Assembly (NCBI RefSeq): GCF_002188465.1
Contig: NZ_NINW01000045.1
Location: 59,590 to 123,589, forward strand
Direction: 5' to 3'
Source: Pigmentiphaga sp. NML080357
Lineage (GTDB): Bacteria; Pseudomonadota; Gammaproteobacteria; Burkholderiales; Burkholderiaceae_B
DNA length: 64,000 bases
This document shows, one piece after another, positions 56,878 to 64,000 of the stretch (the stretch's first letter is position 1; each line of letters opens with the position of its first letter). The translations under genes were made by a program, and so were the position numbers. Under the pieces are notes generated by a model. It was not told the origin of the DNA. It was given only the letters and a program-made list of their open reading frames with translations, and searched no databases.

Positions 56878-58254
56878 ATGAAAGAGACGGTTAGACTCGG
56901 GGCCGGGTCCGGGTTCTGGGGCGACGCCATGGATCCGGCGCTGGAACTGCTGGAGCGCGAGCGGCTCGACTACCTTTGCTTCGACTTCCTGGCCGAGCTG
57001 ACCATGGCACTACTGCAGCGGCAGAAGGCCAAAGATCCTGGCGCCGGCTACGTACCCGATGCGGTCGCCATCATGCGCGCCATGATGGCCCGTGCGCGGG
57101 CGACCGGCACGCGCCTGATCTCCAACGGCGGAGGCGTCAATGTCAATGCGGCGGCGGCGCGCATCGTCGAGGACGCCCGGAGCCTGGGATTGACCGGGCT
57201 TCGCGTCGCCGCGGTCGAAGGCGACGATCTCACGGATCGCATGGAAACACTGTTCGCCGATGGACTGCCGCTGGAAAACATGGATACTGGCGCGCGCAAC
57301 CTGGCCGATTTCAAGCAGGACATCGTCTGCGCCCATGCCTACGTCGACGCGTCAGGCATCGTCGAAGGTCTGCGCCAGGATGCGGACATCGTAATTGCCG
57401 GACGCGTATCCGACAACGCTCTCTATGTCGGTCCAATCATGCATGAATTCGGTTGGCGCTACGACAGCGCACACCTTGACCGCATCGCCGCAGCCATCGC
57501 GATCGGACACATCGTGGAGTGCGCGGCCGGCTGCACGGGCGGCATGTCGTCGCGCTTCGACCAAATGCCGGCCATGGGGCGGGTTGGCTTTCCTGTCGTC
57601 GATTTCAGATCCGACGGGACGGCCGAAATCTCGAAAACCGCCGGCAGCGGCGGCAAGGTCGATCCGCTCACGGTCGCCGAGCACCTGGTCTATGAAATCG
57701 CGAATCCGCGCGCCTACCTGATGCCCGATGGCGTGGCAGACTTCACGACACTCGAGATTTCGGAAGCCGGACCCGACCGCGTCCGCGTCGCCGGGGCTCG
57801 AGGCCGCCCCGCCCCCGACGAACTCAAGCTCGTGGTCGGACTGCGCGATGGCTGGATTGGCGAGTCCATGGCGTTCTTCCCCTGGCCGAATGCCTATGAT
57901 CGCGTGCTGAAGGCCCAGCAGACCATGCTCGAGCGCTTCGAGCGCCTGCGTCTGCAGGCCACCGACATCCACTTCGACATCATCGGCCTCAATATGCTTC
58001 ACGGCCCCGCGGCACCGGCCATCGATGCGAGCCAGGCCAACCAGTTACCCGAACTCGGGTTGCGCTGCGCCGTAAGAACCCGCACGGCGGATGAAGCCGA
58101 CAAAGTGCGGCGCGCCGCTGCGCATCTTTGGATCATGGGCCCCGGCGGCACCTCTTTCGGCACCCCCATCAAGCCCCGGCCCGTCATCTCCCTGTGGCCC
58201 ACGCTCATCCCGCGGTCGTACGTACGGCAGACAGTCGCGGTGCTGCAGGCCTAG
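56878..58254 (+). CDS. AtuA-family protein (DUF1446)
   Basis: A 458-residue member of the AtuA/DUF1446 family, named from acyclic terpene utilization but found in other acid-degradation clusters; its biochemical role is not settled. Segments used: RLGAGSGFWGDAMDPALELL, LDYLCFDFLAELTMALLQRQ, LISNGGGVNVNAAAARIVED, IVIAGRVSDNALYVGPIMHE and ECAAGCTGGMSSRFDQ. Start ATG 56878 has ACGGAGAAACC before it. It is followed 33 bp later by the small AtuA-related protein, a pairing that recurs in this family. Confidence 0.88.
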   Translation: MKETVRLGAGSGFWGDAMDPALELLERERLDYLCFDFLAELTMALLQRQKAKDPGAGYVPDAVAIMRAMMARARATGTRLISNGGGVNVNAAAARIVEDARSLGLTGLRVAAVEGDDLTDRMETLFADGLPLENMDTGARNLADFKQDIVCAHAYVDASGIVEGLRQDADIVIAGRVSDNALYVGPIMHEFGWRYDSAHLDRIAAAIAIGHIVECAAGCTGGMSSRFDQMPAMGRVGFPVVDFRSDGTAEISKTAGSGGKVDPLTVAEHLVYEIANPRAYLMPDGVADFTTLEISEAGPDRVRVAGARGRPAPDELKLVVGLRDGWIGESMAFFPWPNAYDRVLKAQQTMLERFERLRLQATDIHFDIIGLNMLHGPAAPAIDASQANQLPELGLRCAVRTRTADEADKVRRAAAHLWIMGPGGTSFGTPIKPRPVISLWPTLIPRSYVRQTVAVLQA

Positions 58255-58287
58255 CGTGTCGTCCAGTCTCGAAGAAGGAAGCTCTCG

Positions 58288-58599
58288 ATGAGGCATCTCG
58301 CGCATATCGCTTACGTCCGGTCAGGAGACAAGGGCGACGTCTGCACCGCCGGCTTGATCGCCAGGACCCCCGCGGACTATCCCCTGCTCAAGCGGTCCGT
58401 GCATCCGCAGGCGGTCAAGGCGCTTTACGGCGATTGGGTCCAGGGGGAGGTCGAATGCCATCCGATGGACAACATCCGTGCCGTGGTCGTCGTCATGCAC
58501 CGCGCCCTTGGCGGTGGCGCCACGCGCACGCTGCGGCTGGACCAGACCGGCAAATCGCTCGGCCACGCTCTCTTGCGATTGCCGGTGGCCGAAGACTGA
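58288..58599 (+). CDS. Small AtuA-associated protein
   Basis: A 103-residue protein starting at ATG 58288 (MRHLAHIAYVRSGDKGDVCT). It matches the small domain normally fused or paired to AtuA-type proteins, with RSGDKGD near the N-terminus and HRALGGGATRTLRLDQTGKS near the C-terminus. It is probably a subunit of the preceding protein. It ends 6 bp from the convergent enoyl-CoA hydratase stop. Confidence 0.8.
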   Translation: MRHLAHIAYVRSGDKGDVCTAGLIARTPADYPLLKRSVHPQAVKALYGDWVQGEVECHPMDNIRAVVVVMHRALGGGATRTLRLDQTGKSLGHALLRLPVAED

Positions 58600-58605
58600 C
58601 TCGGC

Positions 58606-59430
58606 TCACCGTCCGAGCCAGCGCGGCGGGCGCCTCTCGGCAAAGGCGCGCGGGCCTTCTTGCGCATCCTCGCTGGCATAGACCGGTTCATGGATCTTCG
58701 CCGCCATCGCCAGGCCGCGGACGCACCCCTCGGCCATCGCCGCCATGATGGACGCTTTTCCTGCGGCGACGCTCAACGGCGCGTTGCTGCAAATGCGCCG
58801 TGCAAGCTCCCGAGCCCGCGTCCGCACGGCGTCCGGCGTGGGCTCCACGTAATTGACGAAGCCGAGCTGGTGCAACCGTTCGATGTCCATGGTCTCGCCA
58901 GTGAGGATCAATTCCATCAGCACCGGCTGCGGGAGCATCCATACCAGCGGCACGGCCCAGGGTGCCCCTCTGCCCATTCTGGCTTCCGTAATGCCCCCTC
59001 GCGTACCAGCCAAGCCCACGCGCAGGTCGGCGTTGAGCGCCAGGACCATCCCACCTGCGACGAAATGGCCCGTCATGGCGGCCACGATAGGCTTGCGGAC
59101 TTCACGCATGCGCCCGTAGAACGGATCCCGCAGCACGGCGAGAATATCCTCGCCTCGTTCGCGCCGTATGCGCGCCGCTTCCTTCAAGTCCATGCCGGCG
59201 CAGAACGTGCCGCAATCCGCGGAAGTCAGGACTACCGCACCGACCGCGCCATCGAAGTCTATCTCCTGCCACAGTTCGTACAGCCGCCGATTGGCTGCGA
59301 CCGTCAACGCATTGCGCTGCGCCGGCCGATTGAGCGTGATCGTGGCGATGCCCTCCGACACCTCATAGAGCACGTCATCGTCGCTGCCGCCAGTTTCCGT
59401 AGTTGTTGCAGTCATCGTCATGGTCCGCAT
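58606..59430 (-). CDS. Enoyl-CoA hydratase/isomerase-family protein
   Basis: A 274-residue crotonase-fold enzyme. Motifs: GIATITLNRPAQRNALTVAA, CGTFCAGMDLKEAARI (oxyanion hole), MTGHFVAGGMVLALNADLRV and ITEARMGRGAPWAVPL. Start ATG 59430 is chosen; ATG 59421 and 59415 are in-frame alternatives and no strong ribosome site decides between them. The N-terminus is Thr-rich. It probably hydrates the enoyl-CoA formed by the acyl-CoA dehydrogenase. It shares palindrome site 4 as a divergent promoter with the ThDP enzyme. Confidence 0.9.
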   Translation of the reverse strand: MRTMTMTATTTETGGSDDDVLYEVSEGIATITLNRPAQRNALTVAANRRLYELWQEIDFDGAVGAVVLTSADCGTFCAGMDLKEAARIRRERGEDILAVLRDPFYGRMREVRKPIVAAMTGHFVAGGMVLALNADLRVGLAGTRGGITEARMGRGAPWAVPLVWMLPQPVLMELILTGETMDIERLHQLGFVNYVEPTPDAVRTRARELARRICSNAPLSVAAGKASIMAAMAEGCVRGLAMAAKIHEPVYASEDAQEGPRAFAERRPPRWLGR

Positions 59431-59466
59431 TGCAGTTCCGCCAGGGTACGGCGGCCGGGCCGGGGA

Positions 59467-59501
59467 GGATTGCCGGTTCCGCTGCATGGAACCGGCAATC
59501 C
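59467..59501. promoter_or_regulatory. Island palindrome, site 4 (divergent promoter)
   Basis: The best copy: GGATTGCCGGTTCC at 59467-59480 and GGAACCGGCAATCC at 59488-59501, perfect 14-bp arms with the usual 7-bp spacer (59481-59487). It lies between the leftward enoyl-CoA hydratase (start 59430) and rightward ThDP enzyme (start 59551). Confidence 0.7.
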
Positions 59502-59550
59502 GGCGCGCGTATCGCCGGCTACGCTAGCCCAAGTACCCAAAGGAGCTATC

Positions 59551-61236
59551 ATGCACGTCAGTGAGGCAATCGCAGCGGCATTCGCAGCGGAAGGCTGCGA
59601 CACGGTTTTCGGCCTGCTCGGCGACGCCAACATGCCGGTTTGGGCGGCGCTGGCCACCACGCCGGGCATCGCGCTGTACAGCGCCCGCCACGAAGCCGGG
59701 GCCGTCGCCATGGCGGATGGCCATGCCCGCGCAAGCGGCCGGATCGGAGTGGCCACCATCACGTCGGGGCCGGGCCTGACCCAGACGGGTACTTCGCTAA
59801 TGGCAGCCTCGCGCAACCGCACGCCCATGGTGGTAGCCGTGGGAAACGTCGCGTCCACCGACCGGCACAATGTCCAGAAGATGGACCAACGCCGGTTCGC
59901 ACAGGCCTGCGGCGCCGCCTTCCATCCAGTGACCGGTGCCGGCAATCTCGCGGCCGAACTGCTCGAGGCCTTTCACGCGGCCAGGCACAAGCGATGCCCC
60001 GTCGTGCTGGACCTGCCGGTCGACGTCCAGGGGCAGGTGCTGGAATGGGCCTGGGAATACACCCCATCCTACGCATGGACACCGGCTCCGCCCGGCTGCG
60101 CCCCTGCCGCTCAAGTGGAGGAACTGGCCCAATCGCTGCGCCGCGCCGAGCGCCCCGTCATCATTGCCGGGTACGGCGCCAAGGCTGGGGGCGCACGCGA
60201 AGAGCTCCTTGAACTGTCGCAGCGCTCGGGCGCGCTGCTGGCCACGACCCTGAAGGCGAAGGGGCTGTTTGCCGGCGCGCCCTACGACATCGGCATTGCC
60301 GGCGCCTTCTCCAGCGCTCCGGCGGAGCGCCTGCTCGGCCAGGCCGACTTCGTACTCGGCGTAGGCGCCGAACTGGGCTACTACACCACCGAAGGCGGCC
60401 TGCTGTTCCCCGAAGCGCGCGTGGCCCGCATCGACGCCAGTCCGCAGCCGGAACAGCTCGGCCCCGTTCCCGGCCAGTATCTATGCGGCGACGCCAAGCA
60501 GACGGTGGCGGCGCTAAACGCTGCGCTTGCAAAGCATGAGTCCGGGCGTCGCGGTTTCCATGACGATGTAACCCTGGCGATCCTGCGTGCCGATACGCCC
60601 CTCCGGGATCCGGCGCCGGACGGCCTCGATCCACGCAGACTGGCGCGCGAGCTGGGATGCGCGCTCCCTGGCGACGCGACGGTCACCGTCGGCGCGGGCC
60701 ACTTTTGGTGCTTCTTCCATATGTATACGCCGGTGCGCCCCGAGGTCGATCTGCATCTGTCCTATCAATTCGGCGCCATCGGCCAGACCCTGCCGCTCGC
60801 GGTCGGCATCGCGGCCGCGCGGCCCGGCCGTCCTCACCTCGTCGTCGAAGGCGATGGCAGCATCATGATGAACCTCCAGGAACTGGAGACTGTCGTGCGT
60901 CTGGGACTGCGCATGGCGGTGCTGGTCTGGAACGACTGCGGCTTCGGCGCCGAGGCGCACAAACTGCGGGCGCGGGGCATGGATCCTGGCCTGGGCCGCT
61001 GGGCGAGTTCCCCGGATTTCGTTGCCCTGGCGCGCGCCTTCGGCGGGGAGGGGGAGCGGATCGAACGCGAAGCCGACGTCGCGCCCGCGCTTGAGCGTGC
61101 CCTTGCCCATCCGGGGCTGTATGTCATCGATGCCCAGGTATCGCCTTCTGTCGTGAGCGACCCCTACCTCAAGCTGCAGTTCGGCGCCGAAAACCGCGCC
61201 CCCCTGCTGCGCCTTCCAGCGGAGATGTCTCGGTGA
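59551..61236 (+). CDS. Thiamine-diphosphate-dependent enzyme (acetolactate synthase-like)
   Basis: A 561-residue ThDP enzyme of the acetolactate synthase/benzoylformate decarboxylase/oxalyl-CoA decarboxylase superfamily. ATG 59551 follows AAAGGAGCTATC; the much longer open frame upstream is antisense of the hydratase. The activating Glu is E48 (SARHEAGAVAMADG), and the ThDP motif runs from GDG at 434-436 to N461 (VVEGDGSIMMN, LVWNDCGFGAEAH). It could decarboxylate a 2-oxo acid or cleave or join a C-C bond in a CoA thioester. It shares a GTGA overlap with the SRPBCC gene. Confidence 0.9.
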   Translation: MHVSEAIAAAFAAEGCDTVFGLLGDANMPVWAALATTPGIALYSARHEAGAVAMADGHARASGRIGVATITSGPGLTQTGTSLMAASRNRTPMVVAVGNVASTDRHNVQKMDQRRFAQACGAAFHPVTGAGNLAAELLEAFHAARHKRCPVVLDLPVDVQGQVLEWAWEYTPSYAWTPAPPGCAPAAQVEELAQSLRRAERPVIIAGYGAKAGGAREELLELSQRSGALLATTLKAKGLFAGAPYDIGIAGAFSSAPAERLLGQADFVLGVGAELGYYTTEGGLLFPEARVARIDASPQPEQLGPVPGQYLCGDAKQTVAALNAALAKHESGRRGFHDDVTLAILRADTPLRDPAPDGLDPRRLARELGCALPGDATVTVGAGHFWCFFHMYTPVRPEVDLHLSYQFGAIGQTLPLAVGIAAARPGRPHLVVEGDGSIMMNLQELETVVRLGLRMAVLVWNDCGFGAEAHKLRARGMDPGLGRWASSPDFVALARAFGGEGERIEREADVAPALERALAHPGLYVIDAQVSPSVVSDPYLKLQFGAENRAPLLRLPAEMSR

Positions 61237-61862
61237 TAGAAATCGAAGACCGCTTCGTCGTGCCCGCCGCGCCAGCGGAAGTCATGCGCCGCTTCTCCGA
61301 CGTGGAGCGGATAGCGCAGTGCCTGCCCGGCGTAGCGTTGGAAGGACGCGATCAAGAGGGGTATTACCTCGGTACGATGACGGTGGCCTTTGGCCCCAAG
61401 CGCGTCAAATTCCAGGGTCGCGTCCGCTGCGATTTCGACCTGGACGGACGCCGGGGTACGCTGGCCGGCGCAGGCAGCGCCGCCGGACGCGCGGCGACGA
61501 TACGCTCGCACACCGCCTTCAGTATTCATCCGCATCCGGACTCGGGGCCTGACGCGAACGCAAGCGTGGTCGAAGTCCTTTCGCGTACCGAGCTCCATGG
61601 CGTCCTGGCCCAATTCGCGGCGGCTGGCGGCGCCGTCCTGGGCCGGCAGATAATGCGGGACTTCTCCGAACGGCTGGCCGAGGAGCTGCGCACGGAAAGC
61701 GGCGGCCGGTCGCGTCAATCCCAGGCCGAGGCTCCGCACACCGCCTTGCCAGGGCCGTCCTCCAGCCTCGCCCCCGATCCGCAGCCGTTGTCGGCGCTTT
61801 CCCTGGTCTGGCGAGTACTGCGGTCGCTACTGGGGAAGACGAGGAGGGAATGGCGGGCATGA
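61233..61862 (+). CDS. SRPBCC/CoxG-like protein
   Basis: A 209-residue protein beginning with GTG 61233 inside the stop of the ThDP gene. The first 150 residues (IEIEDRFVVPAAPAEVMRRF, AQCLPGVALEGRDQEGYYLG, ASVVEVLSRTELHGVLAQFA, LGRQIMRDFSERLAEEL) fit the carbon-monoxide-dehydrogenase subunit G (CoxG) branch of the SRPBCC fold, which holds hydrophobic ligands or recruits enzymes to membranes. The C-terminal about 50 residues are low complexity with a basic tail. No molybdenum CO dehydrogenase genes are nearby, so it presumably serves the ThDP enzyme. Confidence 0.82.
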   Translation: MIEIEDRFVVPAAPAEVMRRFSDVERIAQCLPGVALEGRDQEGYYLGTMTVAFGPKRVKFQGRVRCDFDLDGRRGTLAGAGSAAGRAATIRSHTAFSIHPHPDSGPDANASVVEVLSRTELHGVLAQFAAAGGAVLGRQIMRDFSERLAEELRTESGGRSRQSQAEAPHTALPGPSSSLAPDPQPLSALSLVWRVLRSLLGKTRREWRA

Positions 61863-61986
61863 GAACGGCGCAGCGTGGCAATTTGGCCGGGCACGGCATT
61901 GTGCAACAAGCCGAAACGATTCACCTCCCCTGCACAGGCATCAATGCGCGGTATGGTTGAGGCTTACGCCACCGAAGATCTTCATC

Positions 61987-62586
61987 ATGCTCCTGTCGCA
62001 ACGCCATCTGGCCGTTACCGCCGCAGCGCTCGCCCTCGCCTTCTTCACTGCCTCGTCCCACGCCGAACGCAATGCCTCGCTCGCCGGACAGAACGTCGTC
62101 CAGCCCATAGCTGGCGGCCAGCACACGAAAGAATACGCTCGCAATGGCCAATTGATCTACGAAGTCATCGAACGCAAGACTTCGCAAGGCACAATTGAGG
62201 CGATCGAGCGGGAATGGACCGAGGACGGCACGCCGCTGCGCGACCAGTACTTCCTGGGCGGCAACGAAATCAAGGCGACGTTCTGGTACCGCAACGGCCA
62301 AGTCAAGGAAACGCGGGTAGACCAGTCGACCCGCGATCCCAAGGCGCTCCCCGGCAAATACGTCGAGCGTTTCTCCGATCTGGGCAGGCTGCGCTCGTCA
62401 GGCGTCTTCCAGGGCCAGTTCCGCCCCGTCGGCCTGCACCGCGAATACGATGAATCCGGCCGCCTCGCGAGGGAAGTCGAATACGACGCGCGCGGCGTGC
62501 GCCTCGCTACCAGGGAGTACGACGCCGCCGGCAAGGTGACCAAGGCCGAGCGTTACCTGCCCGATGGTTCGCGGCGGCTCGAATAA
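61987..62586 (+). CDS. Exported MORN-like repeat protein (YwqK-type)
   Basis: A 199-residue protein with a signal peptide (MLLSQRHLAVTAAALALAFF, cut near SHA). The rest has repeated segments of the type xxNGQLIYEVxE, YRNGQVKETRVDQ, YDESGRLAREVEYDARG and YDAAGKVTKAERYLPDG, which are MORN_2-like/YwqK repeats. The function is unknown; such proteins are sometimes labelled toxin-antitoxin YwqK but that does not establish activity. ATG 61987 is preferred over an in-frame TTG at 61957. Confidence 0.75.
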   Translation: MLLSQRHLAVTAAALALAFFTASSHAERNASLAGQNVVQPIAGGQHTKEYARNGQLIYEVIERKTSQGTIEAIEREWTEDGTPLRDQYFLGGNEIKATFWYRNGQVKETRVDQSTRDPKALPGKYVERFSDLGRLRSSGVFQGQFRPVGLHREYDESGRLAREVEYDARGVRLATREYDAAGKVTKAERYLPDGSRRLE

Positions 62587-62651
62587 CGAAAAACGCCCCG
62601 ACATTAGCGGAACCGCTATCGCCCCCAAACGACTTGGAGTGCGCCCCGAAC

Positions 62652-63656
62652 TCACGTATCGGCCTTTATATCAGCCTGTTTGATGACCCACTTGTATTTT
62701 TCGATTTCCTTTTCAAGATGGGATCGAAGCGCCTCGGGTGTGGATCCATGCGGCTCGAGCGCGTCGGACGAAAGACGCTCCCTGAGGCTTGGCTGAGCTA
62801 GCACGTCATTGACGGCCCGATTGAGTACTTTGACCGCGCTGGCCGGCAGATTGGCCGGCCCGAGCACGCCCCACCACCCTGCCAAGTCATAGTCCGGATA
62901 GCCTGCTTCCGCGATCGCCGGGATCTCGGGCAACGCCATCGCGCGCCTGGCGCTAGTCACGCCCAAGGCGCGCACGCGGCCGGACTTCAAGGCGGCAGAA
63001 GCGCCGGAAAGCGTGCTGAACGTGCAGTGAACCTGGCCAGCCGACACATCGTTGAGAGCGGGCGTGGTTCCCTTATAGGGCACATGCAGCAGGCGAATAC
63101 CGGCCATGGCGTTGAGCATCTCACCCAGCAGGTGGGCACTACTGCCGTTGCCGGCCGACGCGAAGGTATAGAAACCCGGCCGCTGCTTGGCTAGTTCGAT
63201 GAATTCCTCGACCGAAGAGGCGGAGACATCTTTGTTGACAATGAGCAGGAAGGGCCCCCGCGCGACCGAGGAGACATAGCTGAAGTCCCTGACCGCGTCA
63301 TAGGGCAAGGCGTGGGGCGTCAGCGCCGCACCAATGGCATGGGCAGCCGAGATCAACAGCAAGGTGTGGCCGTCGGGTTCGGCGGTGGCGACCGCGCGCG
63401 CACCTATAGTGGTGTTCCCGCCAGGCCGGTTCTCGACAATGACAGCCTGCTTGAGTACAGGAGTCAGGCGTTCCGCCAGTGTCCGCGCCAGCACATCATT
63501 GATCGCGCCTGGAGAGAACGGCACGATGATGCGGATTGGCCGGTTGGGATAATCCGACTGTGCGTAGGTGAGCCCGCCCGTGCCAGCAGCCAGTGCCGCC
63601 ACGCCAAGGCCGCCTAACGCGCGGCGCCGTCCCGGACTGTTGAGTCGATTCGTCAC
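62652..63656 (-). CDS. Bug/TctC-family periplasmic solute-binding receptor
   Basis: A 334-residue exported receptor with a probable twin-arginine signal (SPGRRRALGGLGVAALAAG). Family segments: IRIIVPFSPGAINDVLARTL, ENRPGGNTTIGARAVATAEP, LLISAAHAIGAALTPHALPY and VPYKGTTPALNDVSAGQVHC. Its VPFSPG is followed by AIN instead of the common GxxD. A perfect palindrome sits 19 bp upstream of the start. It stands alone next to an rRNA operon, with no enzyme partner in the window. Confidence 0.92.
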   Translation of the reverse strand: MTNRLNSPGRRRALGGLGVAALAAGTGGLTYAQSDYPNRPIRIIVPFSPGAINDVLARTLAERLTPVLKQAVIVENRPGGNTTIGARAVATAEPDGHTLLLISAAHAIGAALTPHALPYDAVRDFSYVSSVARGPFLLIVNKDVSASSVEEFIELAKQRPGFYTFASAGNGSSAHLLGEMLNAMAGIRLLHVPYKGTTPALNDVSAGQVHCTFSTLSGASAALKSGRVRALGVTSARRAMALPEIPAIAEAGYPDYDLAGWWGVLGPANLPASAVKVLNRAVNDVLAQPSLRERLSSDALEPHGSTPEALRSHLEKEIEKYKWVIKQADIKADT

Positions 63657-63674
63657 CGTCGTCTCCCGATCATA

Positions 63675-63694
63675 GATAATGCTCCCGCATTATC
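63675..63694. promoter_or_regulatory. Palindrome upstream of the 62.6-kb Bug gene
   Basis: GATAATGC-TCCC-GCATTATC, perfect 8-bp arms with a 4-bp spacer, ending 19 bp before the ATG at 63656. The position suggests an operator overlapping the promoter or ribosome region. The regulator is unknown; the rest of 63657-63885 shows no clear gene or promoter. Confidence 0.5.
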
Positions 63695-63885
63695 GTCCCG
63701 CCTCCCCTGGTGCACAAAAGCTATCTCCACTCTTTCCAACGTGCGGAAATCCCGGCGGGGTTCTTGATCCGGCGCTAGCGGCCGATAGCTTCTGCAGAAG
63801 CGCGCGATGACCGACGTTTCACGAACAGCCTGATCGAGTTTTCGCAGACATGGTTCCGCGTTTCAATATGGGCGACCCATAAAGT

Positions 63886-63919
63886 AAAACCCCCGCCGGG
63901 ATGCCCGAGCGGGGGTTTT
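63886..63919 (-). terminator. rRNA operon terminator
   Basis: AAAACCCCCGC (63886-63896) pairs with GCGGGGGTTTT (63909-63919), with an inner CGGG-ATG-CCCG stem. For minus-strand transcripts coming from the 5S gene this gives a hairpin ending in a T-run, eleven bases after the rRNA end. Confidence 0.9.
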
Positions 63920-63928
63920 GGGGTAGTT

Positions 63929-64000
63929 AGCCTGACGATGACCTACTTTCACAGACGTCCGTCCACTATCATCGGCGCAAAGGCGTTTCACGGTCCTGTT
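63929..64000 (-). rRNA. rrf: 5S ribosomal RNA, 3' part (truncated by window edge)
   Basis: On the minus strand the sequence from 64000 reads AACAGGACCGTGAAACGCCT and ends GGTCATCGTCAGGCTA, which is the 3' two-thirds of bacterial 5S rRNA including CCGATGATAGTG. It indicates that an rRNA operon lies to the right and is transcribed leftwards. Confidence 0.92.

Noticed and set aside
58660..59550. Apparent 297-residue N-terminal extension of the ThDP enzyme
   Set aside because: It is antisense to the enoyl-CoA hydratase, and the ThDP family starts at ATG 59551 with AAAGGAG in front.

Overview
The window is GC-rich DNA from a betaproteobacterium, almost certainly Bordetella or a very close Alcaligenaceae relative. 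The evidence is a complete division and cell-wall (dcw) cluster carrying a murE-murF gene fusion (known from Bordetella), the betaproteobacterial order ftsZ-lpxC-DUF721/M23-secA, a lysine/alanine-rich SWIB protein, and seven Bug/TctC-type periplasmic solute receptors in 64 kb, a family greatly expanded in Bordetella. No replicon-mobility genes, tRNAs or CRISPR arrays were seen.

Layout. 0-5.3 kb: accessory catabolic genes (5' end of a ring-hydroxylating dioxygenase small subunit, a GntR/FCD regulator, a Bug receptor, a mandelate racemase/muconate cycloisomerase-like enzyme, a LysR regulator, a YCII protein and a RidA-like protein). 5.35-8.1 kb: secA. 8.3-12.1 kb: a second catabolic unit (amidohydrolase, dihydroxyphthalate-decarboxylase-like protein, Bug receptor) divergent from a LysR regulator. 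12.2-17.2 kb: M23 peptidase, DUF721/DciA protein, lpxC, a peroxiredoxin and ftsZ, with two inverted copies of a roughly 250-bp intergenic repeat flanking lpxC and the peroxiredoxin gene. 17.5-33.5 kb: the dcw cluster on the minus strand (mraZ, rsmH, ftsL, ftsI, murE-murF, mraY, murD, ftsW, murG, murC, ddl, ftsQ, ftsA), mostly with 4-bp overlaps or short gaps and led by a recognisable promoter plus 10-bp-periodic MraZ boxes. 33.9-39.7 kb: a plus-strand catabolic operon (thiolase-like, acyl-CoA synthetase, Bug, metallo-beta-lactamase fold, fumarylacetoacetase family) next to a PAS-LuxR regulator. 40.4-46.8 kb: housekeeping and assorted genes (rnpB RNA, DUF3025, pyrC, an M20 amidohydrolase, a DUF3047-like lipoprotein, the SWIB protein and a PQQ-type sugar dehydrogenase).

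47-61.9 kb is a large accessory catabolic island: quinone oxidoreductase, three Bug receptors, an IclR regulator, two family III CoA-transferases, an aberrant SDR, an acyl-CoA dehydrogenase, an AtuA large/small pair, an enoyl-CoA hydratase, a thiamine-diphosphate enzyme and an SRPBCC/CoxG-like protein. Four intergenic regions in this island share one palindrome, CGGTTCC-N7-GGAACCG (one copy with a single arm mismatch), which I propose is the operator of the island's IclR protein and which binds the separate transcription units into one regulon. This is the most novel-looking feature of the window. The inferred pathway is uptake of an unknown carboxylate, CoA activation by transfer, dehydrogenation, hydration and an AtuA- or ThDP-dependent C-C step.

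62-64 kb: an exported MORN-like protein, another Bug receptor with a palindrome just upstream, then an rRNA-operon terminator and the 3' end of a 5S rRNA gene entering from the right.
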